From: Gammaproteobacteria bacterium | GTDB taxonomy: Bacteria; Pseudomonadota; Gammaproteobacteria; GCA-001735895 | Assembly: GCA_030595795.1 (NCBI GenBank) | Contig: JAUVCH010000012.1 | Coordinates: 1-55,551, forward strand | Length of the DNA stretch: 55,551 nt | Direction: 5' to 3' | Part shown: positions 1 to 8,279 of the stretch, piece by piece | How positions within the stretch are numbered: the stretch's first letter is position 1 | Layout of the letters: every line of letters starts with the position of its first letter | Program-made: the position numbers and the translations under genes | The notes under the pieces: generated by a model | Seen by the model: the letters and a program-made list of their open reading frames with translations, nothing else | What the model was told of the DNA's origin: nothing | The model's database searches: none

Positions 1-1089
1 GTTGCCAATGGTCCGGCCTGGCATGATCGATTTCCGGGTATGGAGTTCTCCGATATCGATCCCGATGTCTTTGCCCCTAAGGAGAGCGTAGCGGACTATT
101 TTGTCGATTACGCAGAAAAAATCGGCGCCCCTATCCGCTGCGGCGTGGAGGTCAAAGAAGTGAAGAGGAATATCGGCCGCCCCGGCTTCCGTATCGAAAC
201 CTCAGACGGGGTGATCGAAGCCAACAGTGTGATTGCCGCCACCGGGCCTTTCCAGCGCCCTGTTATTCCGTCCGTGGTGCCTGAAGATGCCAGTATTTTG
301 CAAATCCATTCCAATGCCTACCGAAATCCCGAACAGTTGCCTGAAGGTGGAGTGCTGGTGGTAGGAGCCGGGTCTTCAGGCGCGCAGATATCGGATGAAC
401 TCCTGCGTTCAGGAAAATCCGTTTATCTCTCACTCGGCCAGCACGACCTGCCGCCGCGAAGCTATCGTGGGCGCGACTTCGTCTGGTGGCTAGGAGTCCT
501 CGGCAAGTGGGAAGCCACCGCCCTCGAACCCGGCACCGAACATATCCCCATCGCCGTGAGCGGTGCCCGTGGCGGACATACGGTTGACTTCCGACAGCTT
601 GCCGCCGAAGGGATGACGCTTGTTGGCAGGACAGAATCGTTCAAAACAGGCGTACTGTCCTTCTCGACCGATCTCGCAGCAAATATTGCGCAAGGCAATG
701 CGAATACCCGGTCAGTGCTTGACGAAGCCGATGCTTATGTCGCCCGCAATGGTCTCGACTTTCCGCTGGAACCTGAAGCCCGCGATGTCGGGCCGGATCC
801 TCAGTGTGTGACCGATCCCATTCTTGAGTTGAATCTGGCGGAGGCCGGAATAACCTCGATCATCTGGGCGACCGGTTTTGCCCTTGATTTTAGCTGGTTG
901 AAGGTTGACGCATTCGACGAAGCAGGCAATCCGATGCATCAGCGTGGTGTATCGACAGAGCCCGGGATCTATTTCCTCGGATTACCATGGCTGTCACGAC
1001 GAGGGTCTTCCTTCATCTGGGGCGTCTGGCACGACGCTAAATATTTGGCGGATCAGATTTCTATACAGCGCCAGTATCTGGCTTATTAG
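1..1089 (+). CDS. Flavin-containing monooxygenase-like NAD(P)/FAD oxidoreductase, 5' truncated by window edge
   Basis: The frame is open from base 1 without a start (first residues VANGPAWHDRFPG), so the gene begins outside the window and the N-terminal FAD-binding GxGxxG is missing. The visible part keeps the second dinucleotide-binding motif VVGAGSSG (bases 358-381), the site that binds NADPH in this family, and the late ATGF motif (IIWATGFALDF) typical of flavin-containing and Baeyer-Villiger-like monooxygenases. By family it would oxygenate a small nucleophilic or carbonyl substrate in the cytoplasm; the substrate cannot be read from the sequence. A class II aldolase gene follows about 100 bp downstream in the same direction and may share a catabolic role. 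Confidence 0.85.
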   Translation, partial: VANGPAWHDRFPGMEFSDIDPDVFAPKESVADYFVDYAEKIGAPIRCGVEVKEVKRNIGRPGFRIETSDGVIEANSVIAATGPFQRPVIPSVVPEDASILQIHSNAYRNPEQLPEGGVLVVGAGSSGAQISDELLRSGKSVYLSLGQHDLPPRSYRGRDFVWWLGVLGKWEATALEPGTEHIPIAVSGARGGHTVDFRQLAAEGMTLVGRTESFKTGVLSFSTDLAANIAQGNANTRSVLDEADAYVARNGLDFPLEPEARDVGPDPQCVTDPILELNLAEAGITSIIWATGFALDFSWLKVDAFDEAGNPMHQRGVSTEPGIYFLGLPWLSRRGSSFIWGVWHDAKYLADQISIQRQYLAY

Positions 1090-1189
1090 CCAACCTTGAA
1101 GCACACAACACCAAAGCCTGGACTATACGTCTGGCACCACATATGATCACCAACGGTAATTACCAGAAGGTTTGAATGAGGATCATGAA

Positions 1190-1942
1190 GTGACGTTGAA
1201 CAATATATCAGAAGCCGAATGGCAAGCCCGCCAGGATCTCGCCGCCTGTTACCGATTGTTTGTAAAATACGGCTGGACCGATTTAATTTTTACGCATTTG
1301 AGTGCACGCGTGCCAGGTCACGACGACCAGTATCTGATTAATCCCTACGGCCTGCTATTTCACGAAATCACCGCGTCGAGTTTGATCAAGGTTGATTTCG
1401 ATGGCAATGTCATCTCTGGTGATTATCCCTATAACAACGCCGGTCACGCGATACACTCGAGTGTGTTAAAAGCGCGCCCGAATATTAACGTTGCGCTGCA
1501 TAGCCACACTCGGGCGGGCATGGCTGTTTCCTGCCTGGAAGGAGGTCTGCTGCCGTTGTCACAGCAGGCGGGTGAAGTCATCGAACTGGTCTGCTACCAC
1601 GAGTACGGCGTCGCCAATGAAAGCAATCCACAGGAATGCCAGAAACTCGGTGAAGACCTGGCCGACAAATCATTGATGATCATGCACAACCACGGCTTGC
1701 TTTCGGTTGGCAGGACCGTAGGGGAAGCCTTTTATTATCTATACACGCTAGAGAACGCCTGCAAGGTTCAGGTCGATGTCATGGCTTCGGGTGCAAAAAT
1801 AAAGCTACCCGATCCAGACGTTTTTCACGAACTCGCGACGCACACCTTGCCCAGTGCCGAAGGCCCTGGTGATTACGTTACTCGTAGCTGGGATGCTTTG
1901 ATTCGAATGCTGGACAAGCAGGAACCCGATTACAAAGATTAG
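1190..1942 (+). CDS. Class II aldolase/adducin family protein
   Basis: About 250 residues, the usual length for this zinc-dependent aldolase/epimerase family. Zinc-ligand motifs are visible: the HSH of ALHSHTRAG and the HNH of MIMHNHGLL. The frame opens at a TTG at 1172, but GTG 1190 has a GAGG ribosome site (1178-1181) eight bases upstream, so I prefer 1190. Family members cleave or isomerise sugar phosphates or related hydroxy-ketones; the substrate here is unknown. The Glu/Tyr residues that separate fuculose-phosphate aldolases from other subgroups were not resolved. Confidence 0.85.
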   Translation: MTLNNISEAEWQARQDLAACYRLFVKYGWTDLIFTHLSARVPGHDDQYLINPYGLLFHEITASSLIKVDFDGNVISGDYPYNNAGHAIHSSVLKARPNINVALHSHTRAGMAVSCLEGGLLPLSQQAGEVIELVCYHEYGVANESNPQECQKLGEDLADKSLMIMHNHGLLSVGRTVGEAFYYLYTLENACKVQVDVMASGAKIKLPDPDVFHELATHTLPSAEGPGDYVTRSWDALIRMLDKQEPDYKD

Positions 1943-1967
1943 AAGCAATGACTAAAATCCGGGGCTG

Positions 1968-1998
1968 ACTTGACATGTCAAGTTTTGTCAATCATAGT
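1968..1998 (+). promoter_or_regulatory. Promoter with overlapping 16-bp perfect palindrome before the RHH/Doc pair
   Basis: ACTTGACATGTCAAGT (1968-1983) is a perfect palindrome. It contains a consensus -35 TTGACA (1970-1975), followed at 17 bp by CATAGT (1993-1998), a 4/6 match to a -10. A ribbon-helix-helix antitoxin bound here would cover the -35, which is the usual autorepression layout of toxin-antitoxin operons. The repression itself is inferred. Confidence 0.55.
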
Positions 1999-2217
1999 GA
2001 CCCAATGCAAAATATAAAAATCAGTTCAAAAGTTGATGAAGCAGTTTGGAAGGAACTTAAGTTGCTGGCTAATGAGCAGCATCAGAACGTATCCGGGCTT
2101 CTAACCGAAGCCATTCGTGAATACATCAAACGTAAACGTGTCCGGCCAGCGGTTCCCAAACACCTGGAAGACTCAATGGCACAGAATGACGAGTTGGGGA
2201 AATTGCTTGCCCAGTAG
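1975..2217 (+). CDS. Ribbon-helix-helix (CopG-like) antitoxin
   Basis: Small basic protein whose core (KISSKVDEAVWKELKLLANE, then NVSGLLTEAIREYIKRK) has the beta-strand plus two-helix pattern of ribbon-helix-helix DNA-binding proteins. The C-terminal 25 residues would be the toxin-binding tail. The start is ambiguous: ATG 1975 lies inside the palindrome with a weak GGGG ten bases upstream; ATG 2005 begins exactly at the RHH strand but has no Shine-Dalgarno and, if the promoter above is right, would give a nearly leaderless mRNA. The 3' end overlaps the Doc toxin start. It should neutralise the downstream toxin and repress the operon. Confidence 0.75.
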   Translation: MSSFVNHSDPMQNIKISSKVDEAVWKELKLLANEQHQNVSGLLTEAIREYIKRKRVRPAVPKHLEDSMAQNDELGKLLAQ

Positions 2218-2593
2218 TTCAGTACAATTTTTAAGCCGTGATGAATTGCTCGGAATTCACACAACACTGATTGAACAGTTTGGAGGGCCTTCTGGCATAC
2301 GTGATATGGGCCTTCTAGAAAGCGCACTATTTAGGCCACAAACAGGCTACTACAATGACCTTGCAGAAATGGGCGCAGCCCTGTTCGAGTCCCTGATTTT
2401 GAATCATCCTTTTATAGACAGTAATAAGCGCATCGCTTTTTTCGGTACAGATGTGTTTTTTCGTTTGAACGGATATAAGATGGAAGTTGTAGCATTCGAG
2501 GCGCACTCTTTTTTAATTGGCCTGCTCGATAACAGAGAATGCAATTACGATAACCTGTTGCCGTGGATCAAGCGGTCAATTGTGAAGCTATAA
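2207..2593 (+). CDS. Doc/Fic-family toxin (death-on-curing type)
   Basis: About 128 residues, the usual length of Doc toxins. The active-site loop HPFIDSNKRIA fits HxFxDxNKR, with catalytic His and the Doc-type Lys in place of the AMPylator Gly. The opening, FLSRDELLGIHTTLIEQFGG followed by IRDMGLLESAL, is characteristic of Doc. Doc enzymes phosphorylate EF-Tu and stop translation. The frame is open from 2117, but residues before PSSSVQF overlap the antitoxin and do not look like the family. TTG 2207 with GGGG at 2196-2199 is the best start and overlaps the antitoxin stop by 11 bp, consistent with coupling. Confidence 0.85.
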   Translation: MPSSSVQFLSRDELLGIHTTLIEQFGGPSGIRDMGLLESALFRPQTGYYNDLAEMGAALFESLILNHPFIDSNKRIAFFGTDVFFRLNGYKMEVVAFEAHSFLIGLLDNRECNYDNLLPWIKRSIVKL

Positions 2594-2608
2594 GCTATTA
2601 TTAGCTTC
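2584..2608 (+). terminator. Weak hairpin at the end of the Doc gene
   Basis: Arms GAAGCTA (2584-2590) and TAGCTTC (2602-2608) with an 11-nt loop span the stop codon. There is no clear T-run, so it may only stabilise the 3' end. The rest of 2609-2838 shows no gene I can support. Confidence 0.25.
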
Positions 2609-2838
2609 GCATTCGGGTTATAAGACACTCGTATTGGGGAATTCCGGCAAAGTCACTATTTCGACCATTATTCATCCGCTTCACCACCGATACTTCACCT
2701 GTAACTATGGCAATGTTGAGCTGCCTATGGATCGGTCGTTTGGGTCGTTTAATGATGGGGTAGTGCTGAGACTAAAAGGTTTTTTAAGAGCGGCCGTTAA
2801 TCGAAATAGTTATACGGTTCCTTTGCGGTCGTTGCCGG

Positions 2839-4230
2839 TTATCGCCAATTGCTTCGCCAATTGGCAAATTGTGAAGGACGGATACGATATCTGGCCATAT
2901 TTCCTTCATGCATATTCAGAAGTTCGGTTTCTGTTGCTTCTATAAATCGAGCCTGATCTTTATGATCTATTTCGTTGACGGCATATTCTTTTATTAGCAG
3001 GGTTGCGGCTTTTTTATCCATACAGTTTCTAACAACTTCATTGATCAAGTTGGCAATATTATCGCGATATCGAAGTCGGAACTTGTCTGGCTCCCCCATA
3101 GACTGACGCACTGCAGAATAGCGAGCACAAGAACGCTCGTAAGCCCAAACAAAAACGTCGCATAGTAATTCAGTACGGTTGAGTTCATAAATGCCAAGCA
3201 ATCCATCTATGTATTCTCGTTCAGGTACATCGACAAATGAAAGTGGGCTGAGGTTTTCACAAATCAGCGGTATATTTGCAGCCAATCGTGACGTGCGTTT
3301 GTTTACATCATCAAAGGGTTGGAGGTAAGGCAATTGCACCATAACAAAAAATGCTTGCTCGAAGGGGTCTTGAATTGCACCAGCTTTACGCAATACTTCT
3401 TCAAAACATGCTTTGATCAACGAGCCACCTTCCAATGGGTAAAAAACACTGCCGCTTATGCCAACTGGTTGCTCTCTCAATCGTCCACAGGCTGCTAGAT
3501 CAGGAAGTAAATTATCAGAGAGCAATGCATGAAGGTTACACAAAGTGTAGCTGTTAAAACCTATCTCTGATGCAGATTTTACCAGCAATTCTATAGCAGC
3601 CTTATGATTAAGAATCATTTGTGTTTCAAAGGCATCTTTTCCCTCAGCAGCTTCACCAATTGCTAATAATCTCTCGGTTTCCAACAAAGAATAGGTATTA
3701 CCTTCGAGTCGGCTTGAGTTCCAGGTCAGGTCTATTAATAGCCTGTTATAAATTTGTAAGGCGTAGGTCCCTGCAGGCAGGGTATCTGTTCGTACACCGC
3801 CGATCTCCCTCAGGTGTTGACGCGTTTGTTCCGAAAGATAAAACGTTTGATTAGGTTTATACGCACCTACAAAGTCCCGTTGGTATCCAACGGGCATTCG
3901 CTCTGACACGGGCAGCTGTACCGCCTGTCTTATCCGTGCACCTTCTAGCGAGACAGGAATAATATTAATTGGAAATAAAGTTTCTTTCTCATAGATCGTT
4001 CCAACCTGAACAACATTAGACGATGCTATTTTGTATCGAGTCGCACGGCCACTGCCTTCTACTACCAATTGACCTCGATCGACTAATAATGCCAGCCGAC
4101 GTTGCAAGGTTCGACGATTTAATGCCTGCGACAGAGCATTACTAATATCTTCGATCAAGGCACCCGTAGAAAAATTGCCGATGGCCCGCTTGATGGTATC
4201 GAGTTCTGAATCTGGAATCCGTTTAGGCAT
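2839..4230 (-). CDS. Fic-family protein with N-terminal winged-helix region; active-site His replaced by Gln
   Basis: 463 residues. The first 70 or so look like a winged-helix DNA-binding region (TLQRRLALLVDRGQLVVEG). Residues 172-177 (SSRLEG) match the inhibitory-helix motif [S/T]xxxE[G/N]. The Fic core follows; the loop at 304-312 reads QPFDDVNKR where active Fic enzymes have HPFxxGNGR, so the catalytic His is Gln and the third Gly is Lys. I recall this QPFxDVNKR form in many homologues, so it is probably a natural subfamily and not decay. It may act as a DNA-binding regulator or use other chemistry. It sits tail to tail with the Doc toxin and starts right next to a two-palindrome operator. 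Confidence 0.85.
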   Translation of the reverse strand: MPKRIPDSELDTIKRAIGNFSTGALIEDISNALSQALNRRTLQRRLALLVDRGQLVVEGSGRATRYKIASSNVVQVGTIYEKETLFPINIIPVSLEGARIRQAVQLPVSERMPVGYQRDFVGAYKPNQTFYLSEQTRQHLREIGGVRTDTLPAGTYALQIYNRLLIDLTWNSSRLEGNTYSLLETERLLAIGEAAEGKDAFETQMILNHKAAIELLVKSASEIGFNSYTLCNLHALLSDNLLPDLAACGRLREQPVGISGSVFYPLEGGSLIKACFEEVLRKAGAIQDPFEQAFFVMVQLPYLQPFDDVNKRTSRLAANIPLICENLSPLSFVDVPEREYIDGLLGIYELNRTELLCDVFVWAYERSCARYSAVRQSMGEPDKFRLRYRDNIANLINEVVRNCMDKKAATLLIKEYAVNEIDHKDQARFIEATETELLNMHEGNMARYRIRPSQFANWRSNWR

Positions 4231-4303
4231 CGTTTATGTGTCGCAATAATATATATCACGACATATAAACGTATTTTTCTGTCGCGATCAAGGTTTCGCG
4301 ACA
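4231..4303. promoter_or_regulatory. Double palindromic operator upstream of the Fic gene
   Basis: Palindrome A has arms CGTTTATGTGTCG (4231-4243) and CGACATATAAACG (4259-4271), which match at 12 of 13 positions. Palindrome B has arms TGTCGCGA (4280-4287) and TCGCGACA (4296-4303). Both carry TGTCG...CGACA half-sites spanning 25 and 24 bp, with centres about 40 bp apart (four helical turns). Palindrome A abuts the Fic start codon. Autoregulation by the Fic protein's winged-helix domain is inferred. Confidence 0.6.
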
Positions 4304-4472
4304 AATAATGCGTATTTTTCGTACCTCGTTACAGTTTCCCAATAAATCTGAGAGGAAATTCTGAAGTCCAGCCCATAAGACACACCCCGCAGAAGAAGCT
4401 TGATAGATCACATCGACAAGCATAGTATCGAAACGAAAATTATCTGGTTCCTCCAAAAACATCTATGTAACT

Positions 4473-5108
4473 ATGAATAATGACGAAGCAAACAGCCAAT
4501 TCAAAAACCTGCAAAACGAACTCATCAAATTCTTAAACAATCGTGCCGAAGCCTTCCCCGCTCAGGCCGAGCCGATCAACACCATAATAAACGAACTCAA
4601 TTCAGCATCATTACCCGACTTTCTGCCAGAACCTCTACGCCTGCCCGGTTGCCGTCATCTCCCCGCCGCGCTCGAAATGGCCCAGGGCGGGCCGATGTCA
4701 GAACTGGCAAATGTATTTGCCGCATTCGAACCCTGTATGCGATGGATACGCACCGAGCATTACCGGGAAAAGCTTGGCGATGAGTATATGGATAATTACT
4801 GCTACACCAACGTACTGGGTTACGATGCTCTGATTTCCCACGATCGTGTCATCGCCACATTTTTCATCATTGGTTCTGGCCGTCACTACCCGCGTCACCA
4901 CCACGAGGCCGAGGAAATATATTTTCCTTTTGGTGGTGACACGTTATGGAGTCAGGACGACAAACCAGCAACGCTTCGCCCGGCGGCAGAACCGATTCAT
5001 AACACGCCCTGGTTGCCGCACGAGATAACCACACAAACCACGCCTTTGTTTACCTTTTGTGTTTGGATTTCACCTGGGCCGATACAGTTGGCGCAGTTGG
5101 TTGAATGA
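4473..5108 (+). CDS. Cupin protein of the DMSP-lyase (DddL/DddQ/DddW-like) type
   Basis: 211 residues with an alpha-helical N-terminal half and a C-terminal single cupin. Cupin motif 1 is visible as YPRHHHEAEEIYFPFGG (metal-ligand His, His, Glu and a following Tyr); motif 2 contains PHEITTQTTPLF with the last His ligand. The order and spacing resemble the DMSP_lyase family, which cleaves dimethylsulfoniopropionate to acrylate and dimethyl sulfide. No DMSP transporter or acrylate gene is adjacent, so substrate assignment is tentative and another cupin activity is possible. No good Shine-Dalgarno precedes ATG 4473. Confidence 0.6.
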   Translation: MNNDEANSQFKNLQNELIKFLNNRAEAFPAQAEPINTIINELNSASLPDFLPEPLRLPGCRHLPAALEMAQGGPMSELANVFAAFEPCMRWIRTEHYREKLGDEYMDNYCYTNVLGYDALISHDRVIATFFIIGSGRHYPRHHHEAEEIYFPFGGDTLWSQDDKPATLRPAAEPIHNTPWLPHEITTQTTPLFTFCVWISPGPIQLAQLVE

Positions 5109-5195
5109 GGGCTTAATCAGAATGGTGCGTAAAACGCATATATGGTCTCCTCCCCGTTTGCAAGACAAAGTGATTTAAAGAAAGGAACAAGTTAG

Positions 5196-5384
5196 CTACC
5201 GTATATCCGGCCTGTTGGTGCGCATTTTTTTGCGCTGGCCTCGATGATGTAGTCGCACGGTGTGCCCCCAGTTAATGGCACTGCTTGTGCCAGCATTGTC
5301 TGAAACTAATCTGGACATATAAACCGCGTGAAATAGTCCGAATAGCATTCCGACCGTTGTCCCAATCATGAGAAAATCATTCAT
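5196..5384 (-). CDS. Small putative membrane protein
   Basis: 62 residues with one N-terminal hydrophobic stretch (FLMIGTTVGMLFGLFHAVYM) and a short basic tail. ATG 5384 has a strong AAAGGA ribosome site eight bases upstream, which is the main support for translation. The N-terminus reminds me of short two-helix membrane proteins of gammaproteobacteria, but the second helix is missing here, so the gene may be truncated. Function unknown. Confidence 0.45.
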   Translation of the reverse strand: MNDFLMIGTTVGMLFGLFHAVYMSRLVSDNAGTSSAINWGHTVRLHHRGQRKKMRTNRPDIR

Positions 5385-5467
5385 AGCATTGTTCCTTTCA
5401 TCTTTGCTTGCCCGCTCTGAATTTACTCCTTACTGATAGTCTTGCATCGTTATTTCCAATAATAATA

Positions 5468-6388
5468 TTAGTCATCGAGTTCCACCCAGTAGGGTCTATG
5501 ATCGGATCCCACTGCTTTGGTATCGACCCAGCAGCGGTTTACCTTCGATGAGAGTCCGCTGCTAATAAAACAGTAATCAAGGCGCAGTGGATGCCCGGGT
5601 AATCGATCGGGCGGGTCCGGCCACCACGATTCAGGATGACCTTTTGTTTCGCGCGCCACACTCCAGCTATCAACTAGAACATCACTGTGTACACCGTGCC
5701 CGTAAATCGGATCGGGTTCACCGACAAATCGGGTGTATTCGCTACTTTCTTTGGTACTATTAAAGTCACCCATGAATATGGTATGAACCGGATTCGGTAG
5801 CGGTGGTTCACCATTGTTCCAGTCCAGCTCATCTATATGTGCCGCTTCCTCTGGATCACTGTGATTGCCGGCTGCCATAATTACGCGGCCACAATTTTCA
5901 AAAATCCGATTCATCTCGAAAAGATGATCGATCTGTAGCAGACGTTCGCGTGGCGAGAGTGGAGAAAGATGAAGTGAATAAACCCGCATTGGACCAGAAG
6001 TCGTATCAATAACACATTCGAGAGCACCGGTAGCCATGCTTATCAGTTCGCTGGCAGGTAGTTGAGGAAGCACCAGGGATCTGGCAGAAAGAACTGGCCA
6101 TCGCGAAAGTAACATGGGACCAAACTGTCGGCGGCGATTTAGCACCGCGCCTTCTTCACTAGTTGTGCTCGCATCAACGTTAAATGCGGGACAATACGCC
6201 CAATAGTACCCTGCTAGCAACTCACCAAGCAGCTTTGGTTGATCGACCATACCACTGCGGCGCCAGTATCGCTCGACTTCTTGCAGTCCGATAATGTCAG
6301 CACCACCGATTTCCCTGGCGATTCGCTCCAGATCGCAGCATTGATCAAGCCCCAATCCAAAACGGATGTTATAGGTGACAATTTTCAT
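5468..6388 (-). CDS. Endonuclease/exonuclease/phosphatase family protein
   Basis: 306 residues with the EEP fold landmarks in order: YNIRFG at the N-terminus, LQEVERYW (catalytic Glu), GDFNSTKESSEY (Asp/Asn) and a C-terminal SDHRPYWVEL (Asp-His pair). These are the metal-dependent phosphodiesterase residues shared by exonuclease III, DNase I and phosphoinositide phosphatases. No signal peptide is evident, so a cytoplasmic enzyme is likely. Substrate unknown. It is monocistronic and its 288-bp upstream gap is shared with the divergent hydrolase gene. Confidence 0.85.
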   Translation of the reverse strand: MKIVTYNIRFGLGLDQCCDLERIAREIGGADIIGLQEVERYWRRSGMVDQPKLLGELLAGYYWAYCPAFNVDASTTSEEGAVLNRRRQFGPMLLSRWPVLSARSLVLPQLPASELISMATGALECVIDTTSGPMRVYSLHLSPLSPRERLLQIDHLFEMNRIFENCGRVIMAAGNHSDPEEAAHIDELDWNNGEPPLPNPVHTIFMGDFNSTKESSEYTRFVGEPDPIYGHGVHSDVLVDSWSVARETKGHPESWWPDPPDRLPGHPLRLDYCFISSGLSSKVNRCWVDTKAVGSDHRPYWVELDD

Positions 6389-6676
6389 AATTTACTAACT
6401 CGTCTGCAACTGGTCTTAATTTACGATATTTAGGCTGCCTGCCGAGAGACTAACGACAAATTAGGCAGGTATAAGGATCCATTTGAGTTAAATATTACTG
6501 GCCGAATTTTATTACCAATTTAATCATTCTACCGAGCGCCACGGGATACTAACAAGTTAACTTTTCTAGTCAAGAAAACGTCCGAAATTCTTGCCATTTA
6601 TTTTCTTGATGTCCCATCATAAGTACTGCGATACTATCCAGGTACTGTCATTTGAAATTTCAGGCCAGGGTAATAT

Positions 6677-7546
6677 ATGTTTGACGGCTTTGATCAAAAA
6701 CTCATCGATCTCGGTGATGCTAAAATTAATTTAAAAACAGGTGGCAGCGGCTCTGCTCTTTTACTCCTGCATGGCTTCCCGCAATCGCATGTTCACTGGC
6801 ACCTGGTCGCTCCGATACTCGCAGCGGAATTTACCCTGGTGATACCCGATTTACGTGGCTATGGCGACAGCATCGGTCCAAAACCCGATCCTGAACACCA
6901 CAATTATTGCAAACGTACGATGGCTAATGACATGGTCACGGTAATGGAACAATTGGGTTTTAACGAGTTTCGCCTGGCCGGACACGATAGAGGTGCGCGT
7001 GTTGCCTATCGACTCACATTGGATCATCCAGAACGGGTTACACATTTAGCCAGTATCGACGTGGTACCGACTATAGATGTTTGGGAAGCGATGGATTGGA
7101 GTGCATCTATAAGCGCTTTTCACTGGCCTTTTCTGGCACAACCCGCACCCGTACCGGAAAAAATGATTGGCGCTGACCCGGAGTTTTTCCTGCACCATTT
7201 GCTCGAACGTTGGGTAGGTGACGGTAAACCTCTGTCCAAATCTGCGGTGGCAGAATACTGCAGACACATCCATAAGGCATCAGTGATCGAAGCCATGGTC
7301 GAAGATTATCGTGCTGGGGCGACGATTGATCTAATGCATGACCAGCAGGACAGAGACGCTAAGAGGAAAATCACCTGCCCGGTGTTCGTTCCCTGGGGCA
7401 AACAATATATGGCTAAATCCCTACTGCCTGTCTGGCAACGCTGGGCCGATAACGTGACTGAGTTACAACTCGATTGCGGGCATTTTATTGCCGAGGAAGA
7501 ACCTGAAATTTGTGCGGAAGCGCTTATTGAATTCTTTAGCCGATAG
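6677..7546 (+). CDS. Alpha/beta hydrolase, haloacetate dehalogenase-like
   Basis: 289 residues. The nucleophile elbow is GHDRGAR, with Asp where most esterases have Ser; this is the signature of haloacetate/fluoroacetate dehalogenases. Other landmarks are the oxyanion motif LLHGFPQSHVHW, the DLRGYGDS block, a Trp in the cap region (FHWPF) and the catalytic His in DCGHFIAEEEP. By family it would replace a halogen on a short 2-haloacid by hydrolysis; epoxide hydrolases share much of the pattern and cannot be excluded. A GNAT gene follows 45 bp later. Confidence 0.8.
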   Translation: MFDGFDQKLIDLGDAKINLKTGGSGSALLLLHGFPQSHVHWHLVAPILAAEFTLVIPDLRGYGDSIGPKPDPEHHNYCKRTMANDMVTVMEQLGFNEFRLAGHDRGARVAYRLTLDHPERVTHLASIDVVPTIDVWEAMDWSASISAFHWPFLAQPAPVPEKMIGADPEFFLHHLLERWVGDGKPLSKSAVAEYCRHIHKASVIEAMVEDYRAGATIDLMHDQQDRDAKRKITCPVFVPWGKQYMAKSLLPVWQRWADNVTELQLDCGHFIAEEEPEICAEALIEFFSR

Positions 7547-7591
7547 GCCTGAGTAGATATCAAATGAAACCAGGAAACATCTGATCAAGTC

Positions 7592-8068
7592 ATGAACAAG
7601 GACTTTACCATACGAACCGCAACTCCCGCCGACTATGACGCTGTCGGAGCACTGACCTGGGATCTGTTATACGAACTGTCTCCTGAGTGGACTGCCGAAC
7701 ATAGTAAAGAATCTTTTGTCGAGACATCAAACTCACTTTTATCTGAAGGGAATAATTTCTGGGCACTAGTCGCGGAGTCTAACGATGAAATTATTGCCAC
7801 ACTAAATATTAACCAATGCGCCGCCATCTATGCCGGTGGTGTATTTGGGGAGATAACCGAGTTATACATCAAACCAGAATTCAGGTCACAAGGTATTGGT
7901 GTCCGGCTTATCGAGTCAGCAAAGGAATTTAGTTCTGATAAGGGATGGTCAATTCTCGAAGTTGGCGCGCCTTCGCCAGAAGAGTGGCAAAGGACAATTG
8001 ATTTTTATATAAAGAATGGGTTTAGCATGATAGGGCCTCGTTTGGAGATTAGCATCTCTGATTCCTGA
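7592..8068 (+). CDS. GNAT-family N-acetyltransferase
   Basis: 158 residues, a complete GNAT domain. The N-terminus IRTATPADYDAVGAL is typical, and the acetyl-CoA pyrophosphate loop is visible in PEFRSQGIGVRLIESA (Q/RxxGxG/A). The substrate, which could be a small molecule or a protein, is not deducible. It follows the dehalogenase-like gene in the same direction and may be cotranscribed. Confidence 0.85.
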   Translation: MNKDFTIRTATPADYDAVGALTWDLLYELSPEWTAEHSKESFVETSNSLLSEGNNFWALVAESNDEIIATLNINQCAAIYAGGVFGEITELYIKPEFRSQGIGVRLIESAKEFSSDKGWSILEVGAPSPEEWQRTIDFYIKNGFSMIGPRLEISISDS

Positions 8069-8106
8069 TTTTCTTCAGTTAGCTGTATTAGCTCTGATCG
8101 TAATAA

Positions 8107-8267
8107 TTACCTGTCCATTTATCGGATGCACAAACGACCACTAACCCAAATAGCAACGTAATTCGCAGGCCTTTACGGTCAAACATGACACCGGATATCG
8201 GCGCAATAATAGCCATGATCACCAGGGCTATAGCAGCGACATTTGAAGTATAGGCGCGTGACCAACC
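8107..8267 (-). pseudogene. Remnant of an MFS transporter
   Basis: Read on the minus strand, this stretch encodes GWSRAYTSNVAAIALVIMAI and then APISGVMFDRKGLRITLLFG, which matches the TM1-TM3 region of many major facilitator transporters, including the loop-2 motif GxxxDRxGxR. The frame has a stop just upstream of GWSRA and no start, and it dissolves after about 50 codons, so only a fragment is left. It was missed by simple ORF calling because no start codon survives. Confidence 0.6.
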
Positions 8268-8279
8268 AAGTTACGAACG

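Noticed and set aside
2634..2945. 103-codon plus-strand frame after the Doc gene
   Set aside because: It overlaps the C-terminal end of the Fic gene, has no ribosome site and no family pattern.
4256..4462. 68-codon minus-strand frame upstream of the Fic gene
   Set aside because: It runs through the palindromic operator and has no recognisable features.
6389..6676. Promoter pair for the divergent EEP and hydrolase genes
   Set aside because: Several TTGxxx and TAxxxT words are present but none gives an acceptable spacer.
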